64,000 bases of DNA from CAYJIX01 sp964370375 (GTDB lineage Bacteria > Desulfobacterota > Desulfovibrionia > Desulfovibrionales > Desulfovibrionaceae): assembly GCA_964370375.1 (NCBI GenBank), contig CAYJIX010000001.1:1-64000 (forward strand), in the 5' to 3' direction. The first letter of the stretch is position 1. Each line of letters starts with the position of its first letter. This document shows, piece by piece, positions 7,014-16,322 of this stretch. The notes beneath the pieces were generated by a model that was not told where the DNA came from, ran no database searches, and was given only the letters and a program-made list of their open reading frames with translations. The translations under genes were made by a program, and so were the position numbers.

Positions 7014-7616
7014 TCAATACGTGACATCCTGCTCAAAAACAAGCGGAGGGGTTATATCCCATGACCAAAAAAACAGCGTGCTTTTAAGCCAAGGCGGAAC
7101 CTGGCTATGGCGCAGTGTACACTGTACATGTACGCGATACGTTTCATCTTTTACAAGTGCAGCTTGCAAGGTAAAAGGGGCAAAAGCTCGTTCCCAAAAC
7201 TGCCTAAAAAGCATGTCAATGTCGTTATGGCGCAAAAGGGGCGCGCCGTCTTCATGGAGTAAAAATTCATCCAAAAGCGGGTCATACTTAATATGTGCCA
7301 TGCGGCCTTGCGTTGCCAGTTCCTGATTGCTTAAAAACGTGCGAACCTCTTCAAGGATAAGCTGAAAATCAAAAACAAGTTGAGCCCCATCGCGCATGGC
7401 GTCCGCCACTTGAGCACTGTTTGTAAGCTGTAACTTGGTATTGATCGTCATGCCATGGGGTTTTGGATCCATCCTAAAATAGTGCATGCGCAATCCGGGC
7501 TCTGCCGTGTTTGAGGCGGCATGGGCCCATACAGAAAAAAGAAGCAAAGACGCGACAAAACACACGCAAAAACAACGCTTGACCTGAGCCTGCCAAGCTG
7601 TTTTTTTACTGTACAT
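7014..7616 (-). CDS. DUF4390 exported protein, partner of the NtrY-like kinase
   Basis: A protein of about 200 residues of the uncharacterised DUF4390 family. From the ATG at 7616 there is a signal peptide or anchor (basic KRCF, hydrophobic CVCFVASLLLFSVW, then AHA), followed by a beta-rich body beginning LRMHYFRMDPKPHG. The family is widely found just upstream of NtrY-like kinases, as here, and is presumed to act in the envelope with the sensor; its function is unknown. An upstream ATG at 7658 would prepend 14 residues and lacks a better ribosome site. The queD stop is only 48 bases upstream, so queD, this gene and the kinase probably form one operon. Confidence 0.75.
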   Translation of the reverse strand: MYSKKTAWQAQVKRCFCVCFVASLLLFSVWAHAASNTAEPGLRMHYFRMDPKPHGMTINTKLQLTNSAQVADAMRDGAQLVFDFQLILEEVRTFLSNQELATQGRMAHIKYDPLLDEFLLHEDGAPLLRHNDIDMLFRQFWERAFAPFTLQAALVKDETYRVHVQCTLRHSQVPPWLKSTLFFWSWDITPPLVFEQDVTY

Positions 7617-7664
7617 CTTGCCTATCTGTTCCAAGCGTTTACAGCATAAAGGCCGCAAAACGAC

Positions 7665-8057
7665 TTACCTTTCCATATACGTAGCAGACTGACGGTTTTT
7701 TTCTGCCACGGTGACTTGGTACAAGGCAACGCCTTCAGGCAAACGGGGGGTACATTCCTGCCAAATATATCGCGAAATGTTTTCTGCAGAAGGATTGATG
7801 GTATCAAAGGGCGGCGTATCGTTGAGCATGCAATGATCCAAGGAACGCAAAGCTTCCTTGAGCAACGCTTTTAAATCCTTAAAATCCATAAGCATTTCAG
7901 TATCAGGGATGAGTTTTTCCCCCTCAACGACCAAAGTAACGGCATAATTGTGCCCGTGAATACGTTCGCACTTTCCCTTGTAATGGCGCAGGGCGTGTGC
8001 TGCGCAAAATTCATCGTGTATTGTAAGCCTCCAAAAGGCTTTTGGTGAATGTTCCAT
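7665..8057 (-). CDS. queD: 6-carboxy-5,6,7,8-tetrahydropterin synthase
   Basis: Zinc enzyme converting dihydroneopterin triphosphate to 6-carboxytetrahydropterin on the way to preQ0 and queuosine in tRNA. The protein (130 residues) carries the family hallmarks: FCAAHALR with the first zinc histidine, KCERIHGHNY with the catalytic cysteine and the two further zinc histidines, and SLDHCMLND and PSAENISRYI in the C-terminal half. The length is standard. No preQ1-type riboswitch could be seen in the 108 bases upstream. Confidence 0.93.
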   Translation of the reverse strand: MEHSPKAFWRLTIHDEFCAAHALRHYKGKCERIHGHNYAVTLVVEGEKLIPDTEMLMDFKDLKALLKEALRSLDHCMLNDTPPFDTINPSAENISRYIWQECTPRLPEGVALYQVTVAEKNRQSATYMER

Positions 8058-8165
8058 AATCTATCCTTATTCTTTTATTCGTGTTGTATATGTTTTTAGA
8101 GCATGTTCACAGAAGAACAAAATAACAAGTGTTATAGGCTTTAGCAATGGCTTTAGCACACTACA

Positions 8166-11100
8166 TCAACCATCGGGTGAAGCTGTGTCCTTCTTTGGCT
8201 TACACAAAGTATCCATATCGCGATAAAAAGCAGGTGTTGACGCAACAGCCCAGTGCGGCCCAAAACGCAATAAACAGCAAATACCATCAAGCACAATGGT
8301 CATGTGCAACTCGTTATTACCCTTATGCTTTTCAAGCACAGCTTTTAGGCTTTGCAAGGTTGTGTCGTCAAAATGTTCTAAGTTACATTCAATAGTTACA
8401 GGTGCTGAGCTGGCCTTGCTTACTAAGGCAAGGTCTTGCACATTCACCGCGCGTAAACGAATTTCCCGTGTGTTTGGCCCCTCTTCGGACTGTGTCTCTT
8501 CGGTATTTACAAATGGGGCGTCTTTATTGTCTACAAGGGCGGTGAGCAAAAGAGGTTTATCAGATTCTAAGAGCTCTTTAGCTGCGGCAAGCTCGTCAGA
8601 AAAAAAGGTCACTTCCCCTGAAGCTGTAAAATCTTCTATGCCCACAAAGGCCATTTTACTGCCGCGTTTGGTTATGATCTCGCGCTTGCTTGTAACAAGT
8701 ACAGCACAGTTTATGGTGGATTTATCGCCCATCTCCCTTGCTTCTTCAAGGGGTTGTAAGAAGAGCCTGTCCATTTCATGGCGGTACGGTTGTAAGGGAT
8801 GGCTTGTCAAAAAAAAGCCTAAGGCTTCTTTTTCATAAATCATTTTTTGCTCTTCATCCCATTCGGGCATGCTAGCCTGTTCGCATTCAACACCAAGGCC
8901 GGACAAAGGGTCTGCTTTTTTTTGCGGTGCCAAGGCAAGGAGCGAAGCTTGGTTTGACTGCTTTTCTTTAGCCTTTCTTTGGGCTTTTGCCACAAGCATA
9001 TCAAGGCTTGCAAACATGGAGGCGCGAGTGCAACCAAACACATCACAAGCACCGCCCTTGATCAAGCTTTCAAGCACGCGTTTGGTGACTTTACGCAAAC
9101 TAACCCGTGTGCACAAATCCAAAAGGGATGTAAAAGGCCCATCTGCTTGACGCGCTTCGACAAGTTCGCGAATGGCTTCATCGCCAACATTTTTTACACC
9201 GCCAAGGCCGTACACCACCTGTCCGTCACGCACGATAAATTGACGTTGGCTTAACTGCACATTGGGCCTGCACACGTGGATGCCTCTGTCCTTACATGCG
9301 GCAATGTATTTTAAAATTTTATCCTGATTGCCTATTTCTGAGGTGAGTAAAGCTGCCATAAACTCCACAGGAAAATGGGTTTTTAAATAGGCGGTGTGGT
9401 AAGAAATAAGAGCGTAGGCAGCTGAATGTGATTTGTTAAAGCCGTACTCGGCAAATTTCTCCATAAGGTCAAAAATTTTCGTGGCCTTTGCCATGGGGGT
9501 GTCGCCTGCAACAGCACCGTCCACAAAACGGGAACGCTCCTTGGCCATGGCCTCGGGATTTTTTTTGCCCATGGCCCTGCGCAAAAGGTCGGCACCGCCA
9601 AGGGTATAGCCGCCAACTATTTGCGCAATCTGCATGACTTGCTCTTGATACACAATAACGCCATAGGTATCACGAAGGCATTGTTCAAGGGCAGGCACAG
9701 GATAATCCACTTCCAATTCACCATGCTTGCGCTTGATAAATTCATCCACCATGCCAGATCCCAAAGGCCCCGGGCGGTATAACGCCAGCATGGCAATGAT
9801 GTCCTCAAAGCAGTTGGGCCTTAACATGCGCAAATACTGCCGCATGCCGGAACTTTCTACCTGAAAAACCCCGTCGGTATCGCCTTTGGCGTACAATTCA
9901 TAGGTGGCTGCATCGGTTAATGGCAAGGTGTCAAGGTCAGGTACGTCTTTACCCTGTTCGGCAATGGCTTTTAGGGTGTTTGTGATGAGCGTCATGGTGC
10001 GAAGGCCCAAAAAGTCAAATTTGACAAGGCCTATTTTTTCCACCATTTTCATGTCAAACTGGGTGACCAATTCGCCCTTTTTTCCCTTGTACAAAGGCAG
10101 GTATTCCTGCATGGGCTTGTCTGAAACAACAACGCCTGCCGCATGGGTTGATGCGTGGCGCGATAGCCCTTCAAGGCGCATGGAAATATCCAACAGTTTA
10201 CGAATATGTGGATCGTCTTTGTAAAGCGCTGCCAGTTCCGGTTCTTGGTCAATGGCTTTACGCACGGTCATTTTTAAATCTTCAGGCACCAATTTGGCAA
10301 TGCGGTCGGTTTCTTTGAACGACACATCAAGGGTTCGCCCCACATCGCGCACCACAGCTTTGGCCTTCATCTTTCCAAAGGTAGTGATCTGCGCCACAGA
10401 ATCTTCGCCATATTTATCACAAACATAGCGGATAACTTCGCTGCGACGGTCTTCGCAAAAATCCACGTCAATATCAGGCAAAGACACCCGTTCGTTGTTT
10501 AAAAACCGTTCAAAAAGCAGGTTGTAAGGAATAGGGTCAAGGTTGGTTATGCGCAAAGCCCACGCCACCAAAGAACCGGCAGCCGAACCACGCCCGGGGC
10601 CCACAGGTATGTCTTGATCCTTTGCCCAGGTGATAAAATCCTGCACAATAAGAAAATAGCCGGGAAAACCCATTTCGCAGATCACCTTAAGTTCCAGCTC
10701 AAGGCGTTCTTTATACACGGCCTCATCCAAGGTGTCTTTATCGGGATGCGCTGCCAAACGCCGCTCTAACCCTTCACGGGAAAGACGCATAAACTCCATT
10801 TCAGGGGTTACATTCTCCGGCAAGGTGTAAACGGGAAAGTGCGATGTGCCAAATTCCATATGCACGTTACAACGCTCGGCAATGCGCACGGTATTGGCTA
10901 AGGCCTCAGGCACATGCCCAAAGGCAGATTCCATTTCTTCCGCTGATTTATAATATAAATCAGTGGCATCAAAGCGCATGCGCTTGGTATCGCTCACCTT
11001 GGCAGCTGTTTGGATGCACAATAAAACGTCATGGGCTTCAACATCGGCGGCTTCTAAATAGTGGCAGTCATTGGTTGCCACAAGGGGCAATCCTGTTGTG

Positions 11101-11705
11101 CCTGCAAGTTCAATAAGCCTTTGGTTCAAGACCTCCTGCTGAGGCAAGGTGTTGGACTGTATTTCAAGGTAAAAACGCCCATCATCATAAATATCTGCAT
11201 ATTCAAGGGCCAGCTGTTCAGCATCCTTAAACGTGCCCCCTGCGGCAAGGTGACGATTGTTCCCCAAAAGGGTTCTTGCCACTTCCCCTGCCATGCAGGC
11301 AGACAAAGCAATCAAGCCCTTATTGTAGGTGCGCAATAACGCCTTATCAACACGAGGCTTATAGTGAAAGCCATGAAGATGCCCATATGTCACAAGGCGA
11401 ACAAGGTTTTGATACCCTTCGTTGTCCATGGCTAAAAGCACAAGGTGGTGACGCACCTTAGCTATTTCAGAAACACGGTCGGTATGGTCATGGGCAACAT
11501 ACACTTCGCAGCCAATGATAGGCTTTATACCAACATCTTTACACGTACTAAAAAAATGTGCAGCTCCGTATAAATTTCCGTGGTCTGTAATGGCAGCGGC
11601 AGGCATGCCAAAATCTTTGGCTCTGGTGCATAAATCTTTTAAACGGATGGCACCGTCAAGCAGGCTGTATTCTGTATGGCAATGCAAATGGACAAACTGG
11701 CTCAT
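8166..11705 (-). CDS. dnaE: DNA polymerase III alpha subunit
   Basis: Catalytic subunit of the replicative polymerase. The start at 11705 (MSQFVHLHCHTEYSLLDGAI) has AAGGA five bases upstream and begins exactly at the PHP domain; an upstream TTG/ATG frame extension is not conserved. In order: PHP domain (HLHCH, about residues 1-270), the polymerase palm with the catalytic acidic motif PDIDVDFCED near residue 400, KFDFLGLRTMTLI and RPGPLGSGMVDEFIKRKHG in the fingers region, helix-hairpin-helix motifs near GLGGVKNVGDEAI, an OB-fold (STINCAVLVTSKREIITKRG) and a short C-terminal tail domain. The 1179 residues are normal for DnaE1. Confidence 0.97.
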   Translation of the reverse strand: MSQFVHLHCHTEYSLLDGAIRLKDLCTRAKDFGMPAAAITDHGNLYGAAHFFSTCKDVGIKPIIGCEVYVAHDHTDRVSEIAKVRHHLVLLAMDNEGYQNLVRLVTYGHLHGFHYKPRVDKALLRTYNKGLIALSACMAGEVARTLLGNNRHLAAGGTFKDAEQLALEYADIYDDGRFYLEIQSNTLPQQEVLNQRLIELAGTTGLPLVATNDCHYLEAADVEAHDVLLCIQTAAKVSDTKRMRFDATDLYYKSAEEMESAFGHVPEALANTVRIAERCNVHMEFGTSHFPVYTLPENVTPEMEFMRLSREGLERRLAAHPDKDTLDEAVYKERLELELKVICEMGFPGYFLIVQDFITWAKDQDIPVGPGRGSAAGSLVAWALRITNLDPIPYNLLFERFLNNERVSLPDIDVDFCEDRRSEVIRYVCDKYGEDSVAQITTFGKMKAKAVVRDVGRTLDVSFKETDRIAKLVPEDLKMTVRKAIDQEPELAALYKDDPHIRKLLDISMRLEGLSRHASTHAAGVVVSDKPMQEYLPLYKGKKGELVTQFDMKMVEKIGLVKFDFLGLRTMTLITNTLKAIAEQGKDVPDLDTLPLTDAATYELYAKGDTDGVFQVESSGMRQYLRMLRPNCFEDIIAMLALYRPGPLGSGMVDEFIKRKHGELEVDYPVPALEQCLRDTYGVIVYQEQVMQIAQIVGGYTLGGADLLRRAMGKKNPEAMAKERSRFVDGAVAGDTPMAKATKIFDLMEKFAEYGFNKSHSAAYALISYHTAYLKTHFPVEFMAALLTSEIGNQDKILKYIAACKDRGIHVCRPNVQLSQRQFIVRDGQVVYGLGGVKNVGDEAIRELVEARQADGPFTSLLDLCTRVSLRKVTKRVLESLIKGGACDVFGCTRASMFASLDMLVAKAQRKAKEKQSNQASLLALAPQKKADPLSGLGVECEQASMPEWDEEQKMIYEKEALGFFLTSHPLQPYRHEMDRLFLQPLEEAREMGDKSTINCAVLVTSKREIITKRGSKMAFVGIEDFTASGEVTFFSDELAAAKELLESDKPLLLTALVDNKDAPFVNTEETQSEEGPNTREIRLRAVNVQDLALVSKASSAPVTIECNLEHFDDTTLQSLKAVLEKHKGNNELHMTIVLDGICCLLRFGPHWAVASTPAFYRDMDTLCKPKKDTASPDG

Positions 11706-12163
11706 AATAATCCTTAATGACAAAACTGACCAAACAATATGTCGAGACCTCTGCACAAGCATCTTCAACTATAAAACTTTATAGAAAAAATGAGAAGTTG
11801 TTCTTCATGAAGAATTTACCTGCGCAGAGGCCTCATGTCGTATAATTATACCAGATAGAGGCCAAGGACACAATCTTTCCATACGCAACTGGCCATGCGC
11901 ATTTTTTTAACAAGGCTTCGCGTCGAACAATTTTGCTAAACGCATGATTGCGTCTTGAGATAAAAAAAGGTATACCTCAAAAAAGTATCTTTTAGAAGGC
12001 CGTGTTGAACAATCTTGTACAAGTTTGCTCCGCATCCTAATCTAACACCTAACAACCTATATTTATTGCATAAACAGAGCATAATATGACTTTTTTTGCA
12101 AATGCGACAGCTAGGCACAAACCTTTTTCTTCCACATCGAAAGCTTTTTTAAGGAGACAGAGC
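11706..12163. other. Divergent intergenic region between dnaE and the SurA-like gene
   Basis: About 460 bases without a credible gene. It must hold the dnaE promoter (minus) and the promoter of the SurA-like gene (plus; an A/T-rich CATAATATG lies near 12080-12090). A MITE-like element occupies 11744-11834. The remainder is A/T-rich with no RNA gene that I recognise. Confidence 0.6.
11744..11834. mobile_element. MITE-like element, 91 bp, with target-site duplication
   Basis: Ends GAGACCTCTGC and GCAGAGGCCTC are imperfect inverted repeats (one mismatch in 11, extending to about 16 positions with three transitions). The element is flanked on both sides by the direct repeat ATGTC (11739-11743 and 11835-11839), the mark of a transposition event. 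It is too short to encode a transposase and the interior has no ORF, so it would have moved in trans. The GAGACCTxTGC type of end recalls IS5-group termini, from memory only. Confidence 0.65.
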
Positions 12164-13111
12164 ATGCGTAAGCTGCTGAGTTTTATATTTTTATTCACAT
12201 TAAGCTTTTCCTTAAGCCATGCAGGGCAGCCGTTGAACAAAATTGCTGCGGTTGTCAATGGTGAAATGATCACCTATTACGATCTTATGGCAAATGCTGC
12301 CCCCATCATGTTACGAGAAGGCATTGACCCTAAACAGCCGGCCAATGCAAAAAAAATACAACTTATTGAACAAAATGTGCTTGAAAGCATGATCATGGAC
12401 ATTGTGATCGCCCAAGAAGCCCAACGCCTCAACTTGGGCGTTTCTAAAGCTGAAATCGACCGCGAAGTGGCTGCAGCCAGAGAAAGAATGCAGCTTAGCG
12501 AAGCAGACTTTGCACGGCAACTGGAAGCACAAGGCATGGACATGGCTTCCGTGCGTGAACGCATGGGCAAAAACATCATTCGCAATAAACTCCTTTCCAA
12601 TATGGTGGCTCGCAAGGTTGTGGTCACAGATGAAGAAGTCGAAGCATTTTTCGCATCAAACAATGGCAAAATCCCCCTTGAACCAGACGGATCTGTCCAT
12701 TTTGCCCTGATCATCTACCCACCCAATGTTGACGCCAAACCATTAAGCCAAAAGCTGATTTCAGGTGCCCTTGATTTTGCAAAAACAGCACAAGAGGTCT
12801 CCATCGGGCCCAATCCTGAAAAAGGAGGGGATTTGGGAGCCATTCCGTGGCAAAATGTTGCCCCTGCTGTACGGGAACAATTAGAAACGCTTGAAACAGG
12901 CCAGGTTTCACCCTTGTTCACCCTTGAAAAATTCCAAGCTCAGGTTAAACGAGTTTCTTCAACAGAGGCGCAAGAACAAGCAAAGACGGAACTTGATGAA
13001 CAAACAAGGGCCCAAATAGAAAACGTTTTGCGTGAGCAAAAACAACAAGAACGCTATAAAGAATATACCGAACAATTGCGAGAACGCGCGCGGATTGATG
13101 TTCGGCTATAA
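12164..13111 (+). CDS. SurA-like periplasmic peptidyl-prolyl isomerase / chaperone
   Basis: Exported folding factor expected to escort outer-membrane proteins. The start at 12164 is set by AAGGAG seven bases upstream and by the signal peptide (MRKLLSFIFLFTLSFSLSHA, then GQPLNK). The SurA N-terminal domain follows (IAAVVNGEMITYYDL to about residue 140, helical with RMQLSEADFARQLEAQGMD), then a parvulin-type PPIC domain near residues 170-265 (VHFALIIYPP, KGGDLGAIPW, LETGQVSPLF), and a charged C-terminal helix. At 315 residues it has one parvulin domain rather than the two of E. coli SurA. It runs alone; the RodZ-like gene follows after a 308-base gap. Confidence 0.85.
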   Translation: MRKLLSFIFLFTLSFSLSHAGQPLNKIAAVVNGEMITYYDLMANAAPIMLREGIDPKQPANAKKIQLIEQNVLESMIMDIVIAQEAQRLNLGVSKAEIDREVAAARERMQLSEADFARQLEAQGMDMASVRERMGKNIIRNKLLSNMVARKVVVTDEEVEAFFASNNGKIPLEPDGSVHFALIIYPPNVDAKPLSQKLISGALDFAKTAQEVSIGPNPEKGGDLGAIPWQNVAPAVREQLETLETGQVSPLFTLEKFQAQVKRVSSTEAQEQAKTELDEQTRAQIENVLREQKQQERYKEYTEQLRERARIDVRL

Positions 13112-13419
13112 CCAGTTTTTGCAAACAAAGACTGTTACTTAAACTTACACACACCTACCTAATGTAGGCAGAATACATAACATCAAGCTCACAGGCTCAA
13201 TGCTGTGCAATAGGGTGCTTGCTCTTATTTTTCATAGTAGCACCAATTCTGCACCTAACGGTCAGCATGACAGTGTGAGGCAAAAAGACCCTACAAGGGG
13301 CATGGCTAAGATAAAACATGTTGTAGTGTAAAAACACAGCATGTTACATAGACCTTTTTATAAACAGCATAGCGTGAAAGGTCTTTGGCTATGCACCCCA
13401 TAGGTTATGGGGGGATTTC
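13112..13419 (+). other. Leader region of the RodZ-like gene with an SD-masking hairpin
   Basis: No gene is seen in these 308 bases. There are short inverted repeats (GGTGCT/AGCACC near 13217-13246, and AACATG...CATGTT near 13316-13345). Just before the start codon CCCCATA-GGT-TATGGGG (13397-13413) forms a seven-pair hairpin whose 3' arm runs directly into the G-rich ribosome site of the next gene, so translation may depend on melting it. Confidence 0.45.
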
Positions 13420-14445
13420 ATGTTATTGGTAGAACTTGGGGCCGCTCTTCGTGAAGAACGTACCCGATGCGGATATTCCATAGCAGAGGTGGCTTCAAAG
13501 CTTAAAATCACTTCTCGCGTCATACAATCCATTGAAAGCGGCGATGTGGCAGGTTTACCCCATGCGGTCTATGCGTCCGGCTTTATCCGCGCCTATGCCG
13601 CCTTAGTGGGCATACCCGAAGACGACGTGCGCCCAGCCCTACTTGAACTAACCCCAGGTGAGCAAAATGTGCTCCCTTTACCTGCCATAGACCCCTCGTA
13701 TGCGCCCAAAAAATCGCTACGCTGGATTTTTTGGGGAGCCCTAGTGCTTGCCCTGCTTATAGGAGCAGGATACGCCACAGACATGTTCACTAAGCTTCCG
13801 GATTTTTTACAAAGCAGTCAATCCTTATCACCGCAAACAACGCAACCTGCCAACGAACAACCCCTGAAAGAACAACCGAAAGGGCAACCTGCCAACGCAC
13901 AAACACTTCATGATCAGCCTGCAGTTGCACAAGACCACACAGAGCAAGAAGCACGCGAAGAAACACCTCCATCAGCAGCCCTTGATGCCACAACAACACA
14001 AAGGCCCCAAGAAGAAGCAAAAAAAGACCTCATACCTGCAGAAACTCAGCCCAATTTAGGCGCTGTTAGCATTGCAGCACCTCCCCTTGTACAAAATCCG
14101 GCCCAAGACGAAACGCCTGAGCCTGACAGCATGACCCTGCAAAAAGCCTCTATGGAGCAAGCCCCTTCCAGCCTTACGGCTGAAACACCCCCGTCAGAAC
14201 CTGTCCAGCATCAAGTGACCCTAGCAGGCCTTGATTCTTGCTGGGTACATTCCACTGCTGACGATACAGACATTCGCGAATTTTCTATCCAAAAAGGCGA
14301 TGTGCTTGTGCTGCCCTTTACCAAGCAATTGGTGCTTAAACTTGGCAACGCACAAGGCGTACAAATAGCCTACAACGGCAATCCGTTGTCCATTTCAAGT
14401 GAGGATGGGCCGGTGCAAACCCTTACCTTTCCTCCTTCCTCATAA
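13420..14445 (+). CDS. RodZ-like HTH membrane protein
   Basis: Inner-membrane protein with a cytoplasmic Xre-type helix-turn-helix (about residues 5-70, LREERTRCGYSIAEVASKLK), one membrane helix (about 101-120), a periplasmic low-complexity linker rich in Q, P, E and A (about 130-250, with recurring EQP/NAQ units), and a C-terminal beta domain of the DUF4115 type (SCWVHSTADDTDIREFSIQK onwards). This is the architecture of RodZ, which links MreB to the envelope in rod-shaped cells. The linker is long and repetitive. The ribosome site GGGGGGA lies partly in a hairpin. recO begins 14 bases downstream, so the pair is probably an operon. Confidence 0.8.
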   Translation: MLLVELGAALREERTRCGYSIAEVASKLKITSRVIQSIESGDVAGLPHAVYASGFIRAYAALVGIPEDDVRPALLELTPGEQNVLPLPAIDPSYAPKKSLRWIFWGALVLALLIGAGYATDMFTKLPDFLQSSQSLSPQTTQPANEQPLKEQPKGQPANAQTLHDQPAVAQDHTEQEAREETPPSAALDATTTQRPQEEAKKDLIPAETQPNLGAVSIAAPPLVQNPAQDETPEPDSMTLQKASMEQAPSSLTAETPPSEPVQHQVTLAGLDSCWVHSTADDTDIREFSIQKGDVLVLPFTKQLVLKLGNAQGVQIAYNGNPLSISSEDGPVQTLTFPPSS

Positions 14446-14459
14446 GGTCTAACCTGTCT

Positions 14460-15221
14460 ATGGAATGGTCAGACAAAGCCCTTGTTGTTGGCGTGGGCCG
14501 CTTTCGTGAAACAGACATGTGGCTACGGCTTCTAACGGAACAACATGGCTTGATGTCAGTCTTTGCCTTTGGCGGAAGCCGTAGTCGAAAAAGATTTTCC
14601 GGCTGCCTTGACATGCTCAATTTTTTAAAAATCCACGCAAAAACAACCCGCAATGGACAATATGTGGCCTTGCAAGAAAGTATTTTGCTCAAAGGGCCAC
14701 AACGTTTGCGCACTGACAGGCTGCGCCTTGGCATGTTTATGAATTGCGTCCACTTTGTGGAGGCCCTGGGGGTTCCACCAGAAAATGGCAAAGCCACGCT
14801 CCATATGCTGGGGGAGCTGCACGCTTTTTTTGAGGAAGCCAAAAGCGTGCCGGATGCTTTGCCTTTGCTTTTTAGGTTACGGATGGTTTCAGACCAAGGG
14901 TACTCCCCTGTCTTTACCTCCTGTTTGCGCTGTGGCACGGCTGTGCAATCGCTCCCTCATGCCTATTTTTCGGTTCAGGAAGGGGCGGTGCTGTGTTCAG
15001 ATTGCGTAGGGCCAGATCGTGTAGGACAAGGTACGCCGTTTTTTATGATACGTCGTCCTGTCCTTGAGTTTTTGCAACAAATACTCTCAATTTCACCAAA
15101 AAACTGGCAAGCTGACGCCATTTCAGCCTCAGATCGCCGCCAGTGCTGTAGAATGATTGATGAATTTATTCAGTATCATGTGGGACTTTATTGGGATAAA
15201 GGGCGTTTTCAGCGCCATTAA
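14460..15221 (+). CDS. recO: DNA repair protein RecO
   Basis: Recombination mediator that, with RecR, loads RecA on gapped DNA. The 253-residue protein starts with an OB-fold (ALVVGVGRFRETDMWLRLL, HGLMSVFAFGGSRSRKRFSG), then a helical core, with a four-cysteine zinc site: C155 and C158 (CLRC) and C179 and C182 (CSDC). This is the standard layout of zinc-bearing RecO proteins. It follows the RodZ-like gene by 14 bases, on the same strand, and converges on the XdhC-like gene with only 38 bases between their stops. Confidence 0.92.
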   Translation: MEWSDKALVVGVGRFRETDMWLRLLTEQHGLMSVFAFGGSRSRKRFSGCLDMLNFLKIHAKTTRNGQYVALQESILLKGPQRLRTDRLRLGMFMNCVHFVEALGVPPENGKATLHMLGELHAFFEEAKSVPDALPLLFRLRMVSDQGYSPVFTSCLRCGTAVQSLPHAYFSVQEGAVLCSDCVGPDRVGQGTPFFMIRRPVLEFLQQILSISPKNWQADAISASDRRQCCRMIDEFIQYHVGLYWDKGRFQRH

Positions 15222-15259
15222 GCGTTGCTCAAACATGACGCTCCATGCTCACAGCATGT

Positions 15260-16306
15260 TCATACAGCGCTTGCTCGTGCTTGAATCAGCTCGGCCACAA
15301 TACTTACAGCTATTTCTTCAGGGCTTTGTCCGCCAATGCTTATGCCTATGGGGCATTTACAACGTGCAATGGCTACATCTTGTACCCCCTCATTACGAAG
15401 CTTTGCGTAAAGGGCGTCACGTTTTTTTCTGCTGCCTATCATGCCAATATAATAGGCCGGTGTTTGCAGTGCTTTTTGCAGCACAACACCGTCATGCAAA
15501 TGCCCACGGGTCATGATGGCAATATAACTTTGCGCTGTAACCTGTACCTTTTCAAAAACCTTATCATAGGATGACAGCACAAGGGTTTGTGCCGTGGGAA
15601 AGCGTGCTGCATTGGCAAATTCATCACGATCATCCAGAACTGTCACAGCAAAGCCCACCATATGGGCAAGCTGTGCTGTGGGTTGAGCCACATGGCCAGC
15701 ACCAACAATAAAAAGTTTCGATTTGGGCGTTGTGCTAACCACCATAGAACAAGAATTTGCATCCATCCAACATTTCACACTATCGGTAGATGCGCCCTCA
15801 ATAATGGCAGATTCTAGGTGTTGCATAACACGCACGGTACATTTTGACGCCGTGGCGTGCCCCTCTGTGGGCAAAGAGGCGTTTAACAAGGCTGTGCTAT
15901 CCCATGTATAGCTGCTTTTTATAAAAAGACGATCGCCTCTTTCTTCTGCTTGCCACGTTTTTTCAACCAATAAAAGGCGTTCATTGTCAGTGCCAATATG
16001 TTCAAGCACAACACTTACCGTACCACCACAAACCATGGCTGCCTTGGCTGCATCTTCGTTATCAAGCAAAAAATGACAAAAGGCACCTGCCCCACAAGGC
16101 AGGTTCAAAAGCTGCCCTGCTACAAGCATTGTACACGCCTCCAAAAGGCCGCCGCCAATGGTCCCTATAATGGAAGCATCATGACGGATGAGCATTTGCG
16201 CGCCATGTTCACGAGGCGTTGAGCCGTTATGCTCTGCAATGGTAGCAAGGACAACAGATTCCCCATTTTTGAGTAAGGAATGAAGAGAAGAATATATACT
16301 TTGCAT
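15260..16306 (-). CDS. XdhC/CoxI-family molybdenum-cofactor chaperone
   Basis: Cytoplasmic factor that binds molybdenum cofactor, promotes its sulfuration and inserts it into xanthine dehydrogenase-family enzymes, presumably the Mop enzyme encoded 3 kb away. The start at 16306 (MQSIYSSLHSLLKNG) gives 348 residues; longer in-frame starts would run through the end of the preceding gene. Features in order: an N-terminal XdhC_CoxI domain (STPREHGAQMLI, TIGGGLLEA, CGGTVSVVLE), then a Rossmann-like XdhC C-terminal domain (VGAGHVAQPTAQLAHMVGF, VLDDRDEFANAARFP, TRGHLHDGVVLQ, GMIGSRKKR). It overlaps or abuts the upstream MoeA-like gene, so they are co-transcribed. Confidence 0.88.
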   Translation of the reverse strand: MQSIYSSLHSLLKNGESVVLATIAEHNGSTPREHGAQMLIRHDASIIGTIGGGLLEACTMLVAGQLLNLPCGAGAFCHFLLDNEDAAKAAMVCGGTVSVVLEHIGTDNERLLLVEKTWQAEERGDRLFIKSSYTWDSTALLNASLPTEGHATASKCTVRVMQHLESAIIEGASTDSVKCWMDANSCSMVVSTTPKSKLFIVGAGHVAQPTAQLAHMVGFAVTVLDDRDEFANAARFPTAQTLVLSSYDKVFEKVQVTAQSYIAIMTRGHLHDGVVLQKALQTPAYYIGMIGSRKKRDALYAKLRNEGVQDVAIARCKCPIGISIGGQSPEEIAVSIVAELIQARASAV

Positions 16307-16322
16307 GACAGCCAACTCTTTT

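Noticed and set aside
8058..8165. A preQ1 riboswitch before queD
   Set aside because: The 108-base leader has no recognisable preQ1 aptamer core.
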